Assembly (NCBI RefSeq): GCF_001570905.1
Contig: NZ_BCSO01000002.1
Span: forward strand, 1-64,000
Source: [Zimmermannella] alba NBRC 15616
GTDB taxonomy: Bacteria; Actinomycetota; Actinomycetes; Actinomycetales; Microbacteriaceae
Direction of reading: 5' to 3'
DNA length: 64,000 nt
Numbering within the stretch: position 1 is the stretch's first letter; each line of letters starts with the position of its first letter. Positions 1 to 7,879 of the stretch are shown here, piece after piece. A model generated the notes under the pieces. That model saw only the letters and a list, made by a program, of their open reading frames with translations, made no database searches and had not been told where the DNA came from. Made by a program: the position numbers and the translations under genes.

Positions 1-1
1 C

Positions 2-178
2 GCGGGTCGCCTTGCTGACACGGCTGGTGACGCTGGCCGGCTTGCTGACGATGCCCCATGGGCGAAGGACACCGTCGGCGCGGGCCGTCACGCTGATGAT
101 GCTGCCGACGCTGGTCGCTTGGCTGACGAGAGCGGCGATGCCGCTGCGGATGCGGGCCGTCACGCAGACGTCGACCCG
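2..178 (+). repeat. Ala/Asp/Gly decapeptide repeat linker (toxin 1)
   Basis: Degenerate 30-bp units coding for variants of DAGRLADxAx, the end of the linker that precedes the nuclease-like domain. The same kind of linker occurs at the same place in the two downstream paralogues. Confidence 0.7.
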
Positions 179-1012
179 TCGACGCTCGAGCGCGCCAACC
201 GCAACTTCGTGAACCACGGCGACCCGGACTTCGGCCGCATGGAGTGGAACACGAAGGATGGCGTGAGCCCGGATGTCGTCGAGGGGCCCCGACCCGACGG
301 TGGCGACGCGCGCAAGATGGGTTTGCACCAGAGCCACTACGACACAGGCGCGACGATCAACGGTGACGGCAACCTCGTCTCGACCTCGGGCCGCGTCTTC
401 ACTGGGGACCAGGTTTCGCACCACTGGACTTCGAGCACGGGCAAGGGGAATGACCTCCTCATGGTCGGCAACGGTCCGGAGGGTGCGCCCTTCAAGCCCG
501 ACCACCGCTACGTGCTCGACAGCGGCAAGACGGTCATCGAGACTAATGAGTACGGCGCTCCCGTCTACAACCGCTCGTACGTGGACGAGCTGGCGCCCAA
601 GTCGAAGGCATACCGTGGCCCGGCCACCTACGCTGACAGCTCGGATTGGGGCTCGCTCAACCACGGTCTTGAGACGCCGAACCGCGGGCATGGTTCGGGT
701 GCTGGTTTCCGTGGTCCGTACGAGGACATCAACCAGATCCCGCAGGCCAGCTACACGAATGGAACGCTACAGAACAACATTGAGATGGCAATCCGCGAGG
801 GGATCGGGCGAGGTGATGGCCCGTTGCTGCTCGAGCGGCACACGACCTTCGACACGATGCAACACGCGAGTGACCCGTCTCGCGCGGTGAGTGGCCCGCC
901 GCTCGAGCACCGCTTCACGATCACGCAGGTGGAGACGGGTGAACCCTGGGTCCCGAAGAAGGACGGTCAGCCGCTCCCGCTCACGATCGAGGAGCGCTTC
1001 ACGAACCGCTAA
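2..1012 (+). CDS. Polymorphic toxin-like protein, C-terminal part (5' partial)
   Basis: The frame is open from the left edge, so the N-terminus lies outside the window. The visible part starts in an Ala/Asp-rich linker (AGRLADTAGDAGRLADDAP) and runs into a C-terminal domain shared with the two downstream paralogues: landmarks FGRMEWNTK, STSGRVFTGDQVSHHW, PDHRYVLDSGKTVIETNE, then RGHGSG with a His codon at 689 and EDINQIPQASYTNG. This order resembles the DNA/RNA non-specific endonuclease (NS_2) tails of LXG/YeeF-type toxins, where a Gly-His supplies the base and a following Asn binds metal. Nuclease activity is inferred. No immunity-like gene follows directly; the next gene is another toxin-like paralogue after about 115 bp. 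Confidence 0.7.
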   Translation, partial: AGRLADTAGDAGRLADDAPWAKDTVGAGRHADDAADAGRLADESGDAAADAGRHADVDPSTLERANRNFVNHGDPDFGRMEWNTKDGVSPDVVEGPRPDGGDARKMGLHQSHYDTGATINGDGNLVSTSGRVFTGDQVSHHWTSSTGKGNDLLMVGNGPEGAPFKPDHRYVLDSGKTVIETNEYGAPVYNRSYVDELAPKSKAYRGPATYADSSDWGSLNHGLETPNRGHGSGAGFRGPYEDINQIPQASYTNGTLQNNIEMAIREGIGRGDGPLLLERHTTFDTMQHASDPSRAVSGPPLEHRFTITQVETGEPWVPKKDGQPLPLTIEERFTNR

Positions 1013-1033
1013 TTCGTTCGTCAAAGACCCTTC

Positions 1034-1071
1034 GAGAACTCCCCATGGCCGGTCGGCCATGGGGAGTTCTC
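1034..1071. terminator. Perfect 17-bp-stem hairpin
   Basis: GAGAACTCCCCATGGCC and its exact reverse complement surround a 4-nt loop just after toxin 1. There is no clear T-run. It probably terminates the upstream transcript. Its right arm also contains the half-palindrome that precedes the next promoter. Confidence 0.55.
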
Positions 1072-1104
1072 ACCACTGACACCACTGGCCTCGGCCTCTA
1101 CGGT
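1060..1104 (+). promoter_or_regulatory. Promoter with adjacent palindromic operator (toxin 2)
   Basis: Proposed -35 CTGACA (1076-1081), 17-nt spacer, -10 TACGGT (1099-1104). Directly upstream is TGGGGAG-TT-CTCACCA (1060-1075). The same arrangement, with a perfect palindrome, precedes toxin 3, which supports a shared regulator. Confidence 0.5.
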
Positions 1105-1127
1105 TGTTACAGACGAAGGGATCCCGC

Positions 1128-2885
1128 ATGGCGACTGGAATGTTTGGTGCAAACCCCGACGAACTACGTGCCGTTGGTGGTGAGTTTGGTGTGGCTGCAG
1201 GATTGCTCGAGTCAAGTGGCGCGACGGTGGGCGCCGAGATTGCCGGTGTTCGCTGGCTCGGCGTCGATGCAACGCTCTACCGAGCGAACTGGGGGACGAC
1301 CATTCCGAGCCATCTGATTGAACTCAGTGGTGTGCTCGAGACGGTCAACACCGACCTCGAGCGTCAGGCGGGCGACCAGGAGGACGCGAGCCAGCCCGGT
1401 AACGGCAACGAAGGTTGTGCGAAGTCGGTCGGCGACGGTCTCCGCAGTGCCGGCAATGCGCTCGGTGGATTCCTCAAGGGGGTCTTCGTCGATGGCATCT
1501 GGGGCGACCTCAAGGGCCTCGGCGCGCTCATCGGTCTCGATGAGAACGGCTGGTCGTGGGAGACGATGAAGAACACCTGGAAGGGCATGGGTGGTCTCAT
1601 CGGTTTCGATAAGGACGGCAACTGGTCACTCGACACCCTTGGTAACACGTGGAAGGAAGTCGGCAAGGACTTCCTCGCCTGGGATCAGTGGAAGACCGAC
1701 CCGGCCGGAGCCCTCGGCAAGGTTGCCTGGAACGTCGGATCGCTGTTCATTGGTGTCGGTGAAGCGAAGATCCTCGCCAAGGCGGGTACGGCGGCGGACG
1801 CAGGCAAGGTTGCCGATGCTGCCGCGGACGCAGGACGCGTGGCCGATGCCGCGGGGGATGCCGGTCGGGTCGCGGATGCTGCAGGCGATGCTGGCGACGC
1901 AGGTCGTGCTGCCGAGAAGGCCGGTGACGCTGCCGATGCCGGCAAGGCCGCTGATCGTGCCCCCTGGGATGGGGACAACGCGGGTGCCTCGCGATCCGCC
2001 GATGAGGCCGGCAAGGTTTCGGATGAAGCCGCCGAGCGCGCATCCAAGTGGAGCAACGAAGACGGTTACAGCCCCGATGTCGCGAACACGGGCGGCCGCG
2101 TGGATGGCGCGGATGCCGACAAGATGGCCATGCACAACGGGCCATACGACACGGGTGCGCGCATTAACCCCGAAACTGGCAACATCATCTCGACCTCGGG
2201 CCGTGAATTCGCGCCGGAAAACGTGAGCAACCACTACACCACCACCACTGGTAAGGGCGATCCAGACCTCAAGGTCGGCAATGGCCCAGACGGAATGCCG
2301 TTCAAGCCGGACCACCGCTACGTCCTGGACGACGGCAAGCACATTGTCGAAACGAACGAACACGGCGTGCCCGTGTACGACCGCCACATCGTTGACAACG
2401 TTTCCGGTCAGGACGGTGCTCCATTCAGCAACTCAGAGCCCTTCCGAAAGGGAGGTGGCTCGCCGACTCCGGCAGGCGCTGACCGTTGGGGTGACATGAA
2501 CGAGGGTCTCGTCGACCCGAGGCGAGGCCACTCTGATGCCGCCTCGCTCCGTGGCGCCAATGAGGACATTGCCGTGCGACCGCAGTCCGATCGGGCGAAC
2601 AACTACCAGGCCATGATCGAACACGAGCTCCAGCAGGCGCAGAAGGGGAAGTCCGCCGAACTTCCGCGTCAGGACTATTACGTCGTCGAGCGTCACACCA
2701 CCGTCGGCAATGGCGGTACCGGGCCGGCTACCGAGTACAGCTTCAACATCAAGGGCGCGGACGGCACCCAGTATGACGAGCTCATCGCGACGAAGAACTC
2801 CGACAAATTCGGCGTCAAGCCTGGTGACGCCATCGACCTCACCTTCCAGGAGCACTTCCACCCGGGTCAGCAGCCTGCGCCGTAA
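1128..2885 (+). CDS. WXG100-like polymorphic toxin with nuclease-like tail (toxin 2)
   Basis: 585 residues. The start at MATGMFGANPDEL is chosen because the paralogue at 3800 begins identically and a GAAGGGA sequence precedes it. Residues 1-90 form a helical WXG100-like head with a WLG motif at 43-45 and a partner-like LERQAGDQEDAS, as in actinobacterial type VII secretion substrates. Next comes a Gly/Trp-rich pretoxin region (about 105-220), a decapeptide repeat (about 224-280) and a tail with PDHRYVLDDGKHIVETNE, RRGHSD (His468) and RANNYQ. The tail fits the YeeF-type NS_2 endonuclease pattern. The next gene is a YezG-like immunity candidate. Export by a type VII system and nuclease action are inferences; no secretion genes are in the window. 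Confidence 0.75.
   Translation: MATGMFGANPDELRAVGGEFGVAAGLLESSGATVGAEIAGVRWLGVDATLYRANWGTTIPSHLIELSGVLETVNTDLERQAGDQEDASQPGNGNEGCAKSVGDGLRSAGNALGGFLKGVFVDGIWGDLKGLGALIGLDENGWSWETMKNTWKGMGGLIGFDKDGNWSLDTLGNTWKEVGKDFLAWDQWKTDPAGALGKVAWNVGSLFIGVGEAKILAKAGTAADAGKVADAAADAGRVADAAGDAGRVADAAGDAGDAGRAAEKAGDAADAGKAADRAPWDGDNAGASRSADEAGKVSDEAAERASKWSNEDGYSPDVANTGGRVDGADADKMAMHNGPYDTGARINPETGNIISTSGREFAPENVSNHYTTTTGKGDPDLKVGNGPDGMPFKPDHRYVLDDGKHIVETNEHGVPVYDRHIVDNVSGQDGAPFSNSEPFRKGGGSPTPAGADRWGDMNEGLVDPRRGHSDAASLRGANEDIAVRPQSDRANNYQAMIEHELQQAQKGKSAELPRQDYYVVERHTTVGNGGTGPATEYSFNIKGADGTQYDELIATKNSDKFGVKPGDAIDLTFQEHFHPGQQPAP
1797..1968 (+). repeat. Decapeptide repeat linker (toxin 2)
   Basis: Imperfect 30-bp tandem units coding for DAGKVADAAA, DAGRVADAAG, DAGRVADAAG and degenerate relatives, between the pretoxin region and the nuclease-like tail. 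Confidence 0.75.
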
Positions 2886-2943
2886 CCGGATACTCGCGGC
2901 CGGCGCTTGATAGCGTCCCTGTACGGTCCCCGAGAGGAGCATG

Positions 2944-3720
2944 ATGGACGTCAACGAGGATCCGCACGCCAACGACGCCGTATTCGTTGAGCTCTGGCGT
3001 GAAGCGTTGCCCGCCGAGGCGACCTCCGCTCGATGCGTCGTGTCGCTCTGCAACTCGGTGGTGTGGAGCCGCCAATGGTGGACGGGTGCAGACGGTGCCG
3101 AACACCAGGAGCGAGTGAAGCCCTCACTCCGGACGGCCGCGAGCAAGGCGCGGTGGCGTGAATCGGGGCCGGGTAAGGGCGCGTGGATTCTGCTGAAGGG
3201 CGAATTCGACGGCCACACCATGACCTTCACGCGTGAGCATTCGACGCGCACGTACTGGGGCGATCACCCGGGCGCCCCCTTCGAGCCGCCAGCGCAGGGA
3301 GAAGAGATTCGTCCGAGCGACGATACCTGGCGCGATGAGATGACGGGCGGCTGGTATCCGCGCGACGACGAACACTGGCCCGACTGGCTGCCGCGCGAGA
3401 GTACGACGGTGCATCCGAAGCTCAATACTGAGGCCCCGCTTACGGGTCGGCTGGCCGAGCTCGCCACGTCGGAGCCGTGGTCGTCGTGGATTCCGGAACT
3501 TGATCGACGCCTCGCAGAATGGGTCGCGAAGCGTCCCGAGATCGTCCGGGAACTCATCGAAGAGGGGCCGGACGCCCACGCGCGTCAAGCAATCCTCGAG
3601 AACATCCCGATCGAGTTTGCGCACTGGGCACAGCCGGACGGCAACGATGCGCTCGCCGAACAAGCCGATGGCATCCTCAACGAGCTCATCGATCTTCGTC
3701 TCACCGGCGTGACGGTCTAG
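2944..3720 (+). CDS. YezG/DUF600-like immunity protein candidate (toxin 2 partner)
   Basis: 258 residues. The ATG at 2944 is preferred over 2941 because the GAGAGGAG ribosome site lies too close to the first ATG. It is acidic, soluble and Trp-rich. The core shared with the two later immunity candidates is GKGAWILLKGEF, YWGDHPGAPF, WYPRDDEHWPDWLP. This order, ending in a 'P-x-W' motif, resembles YezG (DUF600), the antitoxin of the YeeF nuclease. A C-terminal extension of about 100 residues has no recognised family. The gene starts about 58 bp after toxin 2, so it is most simply its immunity protein. Family assignment is by eye. Confidence 0.6.
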   Translation: MDVNEDPHANDAVFVELWREALPAEATSARCVVSLCNSVVWSRQWWTGADGAEHQERVKPSLRTAASKARWRESGPGKGAWILLKGEFDGHTMTFTREHSTRTYWGDHPGAPFEPPAQGEEIRPSDDTWRDEMTGGWYPRDDEHWPDWLPRESTTVHPKLNTEAPLTGRLAELATSEPWSSWIPELDRRLAEWVAKRPEIVRELIEEGPDAHARQAILENIPIEFAHWAQPDGNDALAEQADGILNELIDLRLTGVTV

Positions 3721-3733
3721 GCCGTCTGCGTCA

Positions 3734-3778
3734 TGGGGAGTTCTCCCCAACGACAGCGCGGGAGCCCGCCTCTACGGT
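3734..3778 (+). promoter_or_regulatory. Promoter with palindromic operator (toxin 3)
   Basis: Palindrome TGGGGAG-TT-CTCCCCA (3734-3749) abuts -35 ACGACA (3750-3755); after 17 nt comes -10 TACGGT (3773-3778). Spacing and sequence match the copy upstream of toxin 2, including the CTCTACGGTTGTT block. Confidence 0.55.
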
Positions 3779-3799
3779 TGTTGCGGAGGAGGGACCCCG

Positions 3800-5686
3800 A
3801 TGGCCACTGGAATGTTTGGTGCAAACCCCGACGAGCTACGCGTTGTCGGCGCCGAGTTTGGTACGGCCGCAGGCGTACTCGAAGCGAGCGGTGCCACGGT
3901 TGGCTCGGAGATTGCAGGTGTCCGCTGGCTCGGTGTTGACGCGACGCTGTACCGCGCAAATTGGGGCACCGTCATTCCTGCACACCTTGGCGCACTCGGT
4001 GGCGTCCTTGAAGGCATCAGCGCTGACCTTGAGCGTCAGGCGGGCGACCAGGAGGATGCGAGCCAGCCCGGCAACGGGCACGAAGGCTGCGCCCAGTCGG
4101 TCGGCAACGGTCTGAAGAGTGCCGGCAACGCGATCGGTGGATTCTTCAAGGGCCTTGTCGTGGATGGCATCTGGGGTGACATTAAGGGCCTCGGCGCGCT
4201 CATGGGCTTTGACGAAAACGGCTGGTCGTGGGACACGATGAAGAACAGCTGGCGCGGTCTTGGCGCCCTGGCAGGCTTCGACCAGAACGGCAATTGGTCG
4301 CTTGGGACGCTCGGCAACACGTGGAAGGAAGTCGGCAAAGACTTCCTCGCCTGGGACACCTGGAAGTCGGACCCGGCAGCCGCGCTCGGCAAGGTCACCT
4401 GGAACATCGGCTCGATGTTCATCGGTGTTGGTGAGGCGAAGATGCTCGCCAAGGCTGGTGCCGTCTCGGACGCCGGACACATTGCGAATGTCGCCGCCGA
4501 CGCTGGCCGTGTGGCGGACGTCGCCGCGGATGCCGGTCGCGTGGCTGATGCCGCTGCTGACGCGGGCCGTGTGGCGGATGCTGCAGGCGATGCGGGCCGC
4601 ATCGCGGATGCCGCTGGCGACGCCGGCCGTGTTGCCGACGCCGCGGGTGATGCCGGTCATGCTGCGGACGCCGCCACGGATGCCGCGCGTGCCGCCGACA
4701 ACGCCCCGTGGGCTGCCGACAACGCCGGAGCCGCTGGCCGCGTTGACGATGTCGCCGGTGGCGCCGACGAAGCCGCCGCTGCCAGCCGCATCGACCCCTC
4801 GACGCTCGACCGTGCCGACCACGCACCCATCCACAAGGCCGACCCGGACTTTGGCCGCATGGAGTGGAACACGAAGGAGGGCATGAGCCCCGACGTCCTC
4901 GACTCGCCCCGCACCCTCGAGCAGGGCGCGGTGGACTGGAAGATGGAGCGCTGGCGCGGCCCCTACGACACAGGTGCCCACATCGACGCCGACGGCAACC
5001 TCGTGTCGACCTCCGGCCGCACCTTTACGTCGGACCAGGTCTCGCACCATTGGAGCTCGGCCACCGGCGGCTACAACAAGGACCTCCTTGTTGGTAGTGG
5101 TCCCGAGGGTATGCCCTTCAAACCCGACCACCGCTACGTACTGGACGGCGGCAAGACGGTCATCGAGACAAACGAGTTCGGCGTGCCCGACTACAACCGC
5201 TTCCACGTCGACACCTTCGCGCCGAGGGAAGGTACTGACGGCATGTTCATGCGCAAGGACTTCGACCACGAGCTTGGCCAGTTTGTGAAGCACACGGATG
5301 CTCGCAGCTCCGCGTGGGGTGGCCTCAACCAGGGCGTCGAAGTGCCGAGTGCGGGTCACGCGCACGGCCGCGGCACGATGGGACCCTTCGAGGACGTCAA
5401 CCAGATTCCGCAGAACCGCTACGCGAACGGTGAACTGCAGCTCGGCATCGAAGAGGCCTTCCGTGCGGAAGCCTCCGTCGACCGCCCCATCATCGTGGAA
5501 CGCCGCACGGAGTTCAGCCACCTGCAGGCTCCGAACGACCCGAACACGGTCGTGTCGGGCCCGGCCATCCGGCACACCTTTGACGTCACTGACGCGCGCA
5601 CTGGGGAACCGATCATCCTGCACGGTAGGAACGGTCAGCCGATGGACATGTCCATCCCGGATGGCCCGGGTGTTGTGAAGCCGTAG
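3800..5686 (+). CDS. WXG100-like polymorphic toxin with nuclease-like tail (toxin 3)
   Basis: 628 residues, starting at MATGMFGANPDELRVVG after a GGAGGAGGGA ribosome site. The architecture matches toxin 2: WXG100-like head (GVRWLGVDATLYRANWG), DNGW/FDQNGNW pretoxin segment, eight decapeptide repeats at about residues 224-303, and a tail with GRMEWNTKEG, RTFTSDQVSHHW, HRYVLDGGKTVIETNE, SAGHAHG (His520) and EDVNQIPQNRYANG. The tail is closer to partial toxin 1 than to toxin 2. The head is nearly constant across copies and the tail varies, which is typical of polymorphic toxins. Two immunity-like genes follow. Substrate and secretion route are inferred. Confidence 0.75.
   Translation: MATGMFGANPDELRVVGAEFGTAAGVLEASGATVGSEIAGVRWLGVDATLYRANWGTVIPAHLGALGGVLEGISADLERQAGDQEDASQPGNGHEGCAQSVGNGLKSAGNAIGGFFKGLVVDGIWGDIKGLGALMGFDENGWSWDTMKNSWRGLGALAGFDQNGNWSLGTLGNTWKEVGKDFLAWDTWKSDPAAALGKVTWNIGSMFIGVGEAKMLAKAGAVSDAGHIANVAADAGRVADVAADAGRVADAAADAGRVADAAGDAGRIADAAGDAGRVADAAGDAGHAADAATDAARAADNAPWAADNAGAAGRVDDVAGGADEAAAASRIDPSTLDRADHAPIHKADPDFGRMEWNTKEGMSPDVLDSPRTLEQGAVDWKMERWRGPYDTGAHIDADGNLVSTSGRTFTSDQVSHHWSSATGGYNKDLLVGSGPEGMPFKPDHRYVLDGGKTVIETNEFGVPDYNRFHVDTFAPREGTDGMFMRKDFDHELGQFVKHTDARSSAWGGLNQGVEVPSAGHAHGRGTMGPFEDVNQIPQNRYANGELQLGIEEAFRAEASVDRPIIVERRTEFSHLQAPNDPNTVVSGPAIRHTFDVTDARTGEPIILHGRNGQPMDMSIPDGPGVVKP
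4469..4708 (+). repeat. Eight tandem 30-bp decapeptide repeats (toxin 3)
   Basis: About eight 30-bp units in register code for DAGHIANVAA, DAGRVADVAA, DAGRVADAAA, DAGRVADAAG, DAGRIADAAG, DAGRVADAAG, DAGHAADAAT and a degenerate last copy. They form an Ala/Asp-rich, probably helical or flexible linker. Copy number differs from toxin 2, as expected for slippage or recombination. Confidence 0.85.
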
Positions 5687-5719
5687 CATCCACACCCAGT
5701 GCAGACAGGAGCCCACACG

Positions 5720-6610
5720 ATGACGGAGATCGAACGCACGCACAACGAAGCAATGGAGGCTGCGTGGCGGGGGGACCTTCCTGCTGAGGCAGTCTGGGCG
5801 AGCTTCGAAGCCAGCTTCTGCGGCGCGGAGGGCGACTTCAAGGGTTGGTGGGAAGACGCGAACGGCACCCGCGAGGTGTTCCCGATCCACGCGCCGATCT
5901 GGCAGGCCGTCGGTCTCGCGCACGTTCGTGAACGTCGTGCCGAGGAAGGCGTGTGGATCTCGATCCGCGGCGATATCACTCCGGAAGGCTGCACCTTCAC
6001 CCGCAACTGGGACGAGCGCCGCTACTTCGGCACCCACCAGGGTGCCCCGGTGGTACCGCCGAAGAACCAGAAGAAGATTTACCCGAACGACGAAGCCTGG
6101 CTCGAAGAGTTCACGATCGGGCAGCGACGCACGCCGGAGCACCTCCCGTCGTGGATTGCCGGTTCCAAGCTCGAAGACCAGGGTCAGGTGTTTGACCCGA
6201 ACGGCGCCGTGCCCGAGCAGCTTGCCGCGGTCGCTTCCACGGCTCCCTGGGGCGAGTGGATTCGCGACTTCACGCTCGCGATGGAGCGCTTCGTTGAGGG
6301 GCAGCGCGGCATGGTGCGCGGCCTTCGGGAACCCGCTGAGAGCATCGAGTTTGAGTCGATGAGCGAGATCATCGCCGACAACGTCCCCGGCATCTTCTTC
6401 GACGAGCTCAAGCAGAAGCCGCTTGCCGAGCTGTTCGCTGCGTGGGCGGCACTGTCCGGCTCAAGCGTGGCATCCTTCGCATCGAGCGGGACGATCGCCG
6501 AAGCACTGGACGCACATGACGAGCGTGCCGAGAAAGCCTTCGCCGAGGTCACGAACCACCTCGACGACGCTGTCGAAGCGCTTGTTGAAGCGCGCGTCAT
6601 CCGTTCATAA
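5720..6610 (+). CDS. YezG/DUF600-like immunity protein candidate (toxin 3 partner)
   Basis: 296 residues. The ATG at 5720 has AGGAG 8 nt upstream; an in-frame upstream codon has no such site. Starts MTEIERTHNEAMEAAWRG and shares with its neighbours GVWISIRGDITPEG, RRYFGTHQGAPV and HLPSWIAG, the DUF600/YezG-like core in the first 150 residues. A helical C-terminal half (about 170-296) has no recognised family. It begins 33 bp after toxin 3, so immunity to that protein is the simplest reading. No signal peptide or membrane segment is visible, consistent with neutralising the toxin in the cytoplasm. Confidence 0.6.
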   Translation: MTEIERTHNEAMEAAWRGDLPAEAVWASFEASFCGAEGDFKGWWEDANGTREVFPIHAPIWQAVGLAHVRERRAEEGVWISIRGDITPEGCTFTRNWDERRYFGTHQGAPVVPPKNQKKIYPNDEAWLEEFTIGQRRTPEHLPSWIAGSKLEDQGQVFDPNGAVPEQLAAVASTAPWGEWIRDFTLAMERFVEGQRGMVRGLREPAESIEFESMSEIIADNVPGIFFDELKQKPLAELFAAWAALSGSSVASFASSGTIAEALDAHDERAEKAFAEVTNHLDDAVEALVEARVIRS

Positions 6611-6683
6611 ACGACATCCCAGGGTTTATCCGGGGGCGGTACCCTGACCCCAACACCGCCACGATCATCATCAGGAGAACAGC

Positions 6684-7679
6684 ATGGCAATGGACACCGA
6701 GCGCCTGAACGAGTGCATGAACCGCATCGCGCGAGGTTGGTTCCAAGCCATGCCTGAGGGCCAGTGGACGAGCGCCCAGCTGTTCTGGGCCGAGGCAGGC
6801 GGCATCATCTACTCGTCGACGATCGCTGCTGACATTGACGGTCAGCCGCGCACGGTGTCGCAGCCGAAGGACGTCCACGACGCGCTTCGTGAACTCCGCG
6901 AGGGGATGGCCGAGCCGGGCCGCGGCACATGGATCTCGGTCTCGATGTCGCTCACCCCGCAGGGTGTGCTCGAGACAAACTACAACTGGGACCGCCGCTT
7001 CTACTGGGGCGACCAGGAAGGCTTCCCGTGGGCTCCAGACACGCGCGACGGCGCCGTTGACTCGCCGAGCGACGACCAGTTCCTCGCCGAGCTCGAGCGT
7101 TTCCCGCGCGAGCCGATGATGATCCCGGCCTGGTACCCGCGCCGTGGCCTCGCCGAGCAGTCGGCCGGTGCTGCTTCGACGGATGACGCCACGCACGCCG
7201 TGAACCCGGACGCCGATGCACGCTTCACCGAGGTGCTTGCTTCGAAGGGTGCACTTCCGGAGGACATCCGCCCGCTCATGGATGCCTGGGGTTGGCCCGG
7301 CATTGTGGAATCCGTCCGCAACACGATCGCCCACGCCATCCGCCAGGTGCCGGAGGAGCTCAAGTCGGCGCTCGCCGGTGAGCAGGGCGATGAGGCTCGC
7401 GCGAAGGCCCTCGTCGAGTTCCGCGACGGTGTCGCGAAGGGTGCAATGGCGAGCGTCTACCGCTCGGGCTCGATCGTCGCGATCCGCCTCGTGCAGGAGT
7501 ACCACGCCGTCCACGGCGGCACGCTCCAGGGTGTAGATGCCTTCGCGAACGCTGCCCCGCTGGAGCAGTACCGCGAGGAAGCCGCGATGCGCCCGGTCAT
7601 CGAGCTCATCTTCAGCCGCATCCTCGCGATCGCCACGACCGACCTCTCGGCTCGCTTCGGCACCGAGATCCCGGCGTAA
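6684..7679 (+). CDS. YezG/DUF600-like immunity protein candidate (second after toxin 3)
   Basis: 331 residues; AGGAG lies 6 nt before ATG. This copy shows the family pattern most clearly: FWAEAGGIIYSS, GRGTWISVSMSLTPQG, NYNWDRRFYWGDQEGFPW, then FLAELERFPREPMMIPAWYP, which strongly resembles YezG-family antitoxins. A helical C-terminal region of about 150 residues follows. It is the third immunity-like gene for three toxin-like genes. Because toxin 1 has no partner directly downstream, this gene may be its displaced partner (inference). Confidence 0.65.
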   Translation: MAMDTERLNECMNRIARGWFQAMPEGQWTSAQLFWAEAGGIIYSSTIAADIDGQPRTVSQPKDVHDALRELREGMAEPGRGTWISVSMSLTPQGVLETNYNWDRRFYWGDQEGFPWAPDTRDGAVDSPSDDQFLAELERFPREPMMIPAWYPRRGLAEQSAGAASTDDATHAVNPDADARFTEVLASKGALPEDIRPLMDAWGWPGIVESVRNTIAHAIRQVPEELKSALAGEQGDEARAKALVEFRDGVAKGAMASVYRSGSIVAIRLVQEYHAVHGGTLQGVDAFANAAPLEQYREEAAMRPVIELIFSRILAIATTDLSARFGTEIPA

Positions 7680-7688
7680 CACAGTGCC

Positions 7689-7859
7689 CTAATTCATGAG
7701 GGTCGCGGCGAGTGTGAGCGCCGCGGTTCCCAGCAGTCCTGCCAAGACGAGCACCTTGACGAGTGTCCGTTTGCGAACGGGCCCGTTTGAAGCAGCATCA
7801 GCCACTTTGCGGCTCGCCCCGATAAGCGGTGCCCCGGCGGGATCTTCCATGTAACTCAT
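7689..7859 (-). CDS. Small single-pass membrane protein
   Basis: 56 residues, MSYMEDPAGAPLIGASRK at the N-terminus and one hydrophobic segment (about residues 34-53) near the C-terminus. Starts about 20 bp after the yihY-family stop, preceded by GGAAGG; an internal ATG at 7850 gives a 53-residue product and better ribosome-site spacing. It is probably cotranscribed with the YihY gene. Function unknown; tail-anchored topology is suggested by the Arg/Lys-rich stretch before the segment. Confidence 0.5.
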   Translation of the reverse strand: MSYMEDPAGAPLIGASRKVADAASNGPVRKRTLVKVLVLAGLLGTAALTLAATLMN

Positions 7860-7879
7860 CACCTTCCGAGCTATCTCAG

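Noticed and set aside
2041-2885. TNT/NAD-glycohydrolase-type toxin tail
   Set aside because: No TNT signature residues; the Gly-His plus Asn layout and YezG-like partners fit the NS_2 nuclease better.
3836-6142. Long antisense open frame across toxin 3 and its immunity gene
   Set aside because: Composition is a mirror of the Ala/Asp repeats and it has no motif or ribosome site.
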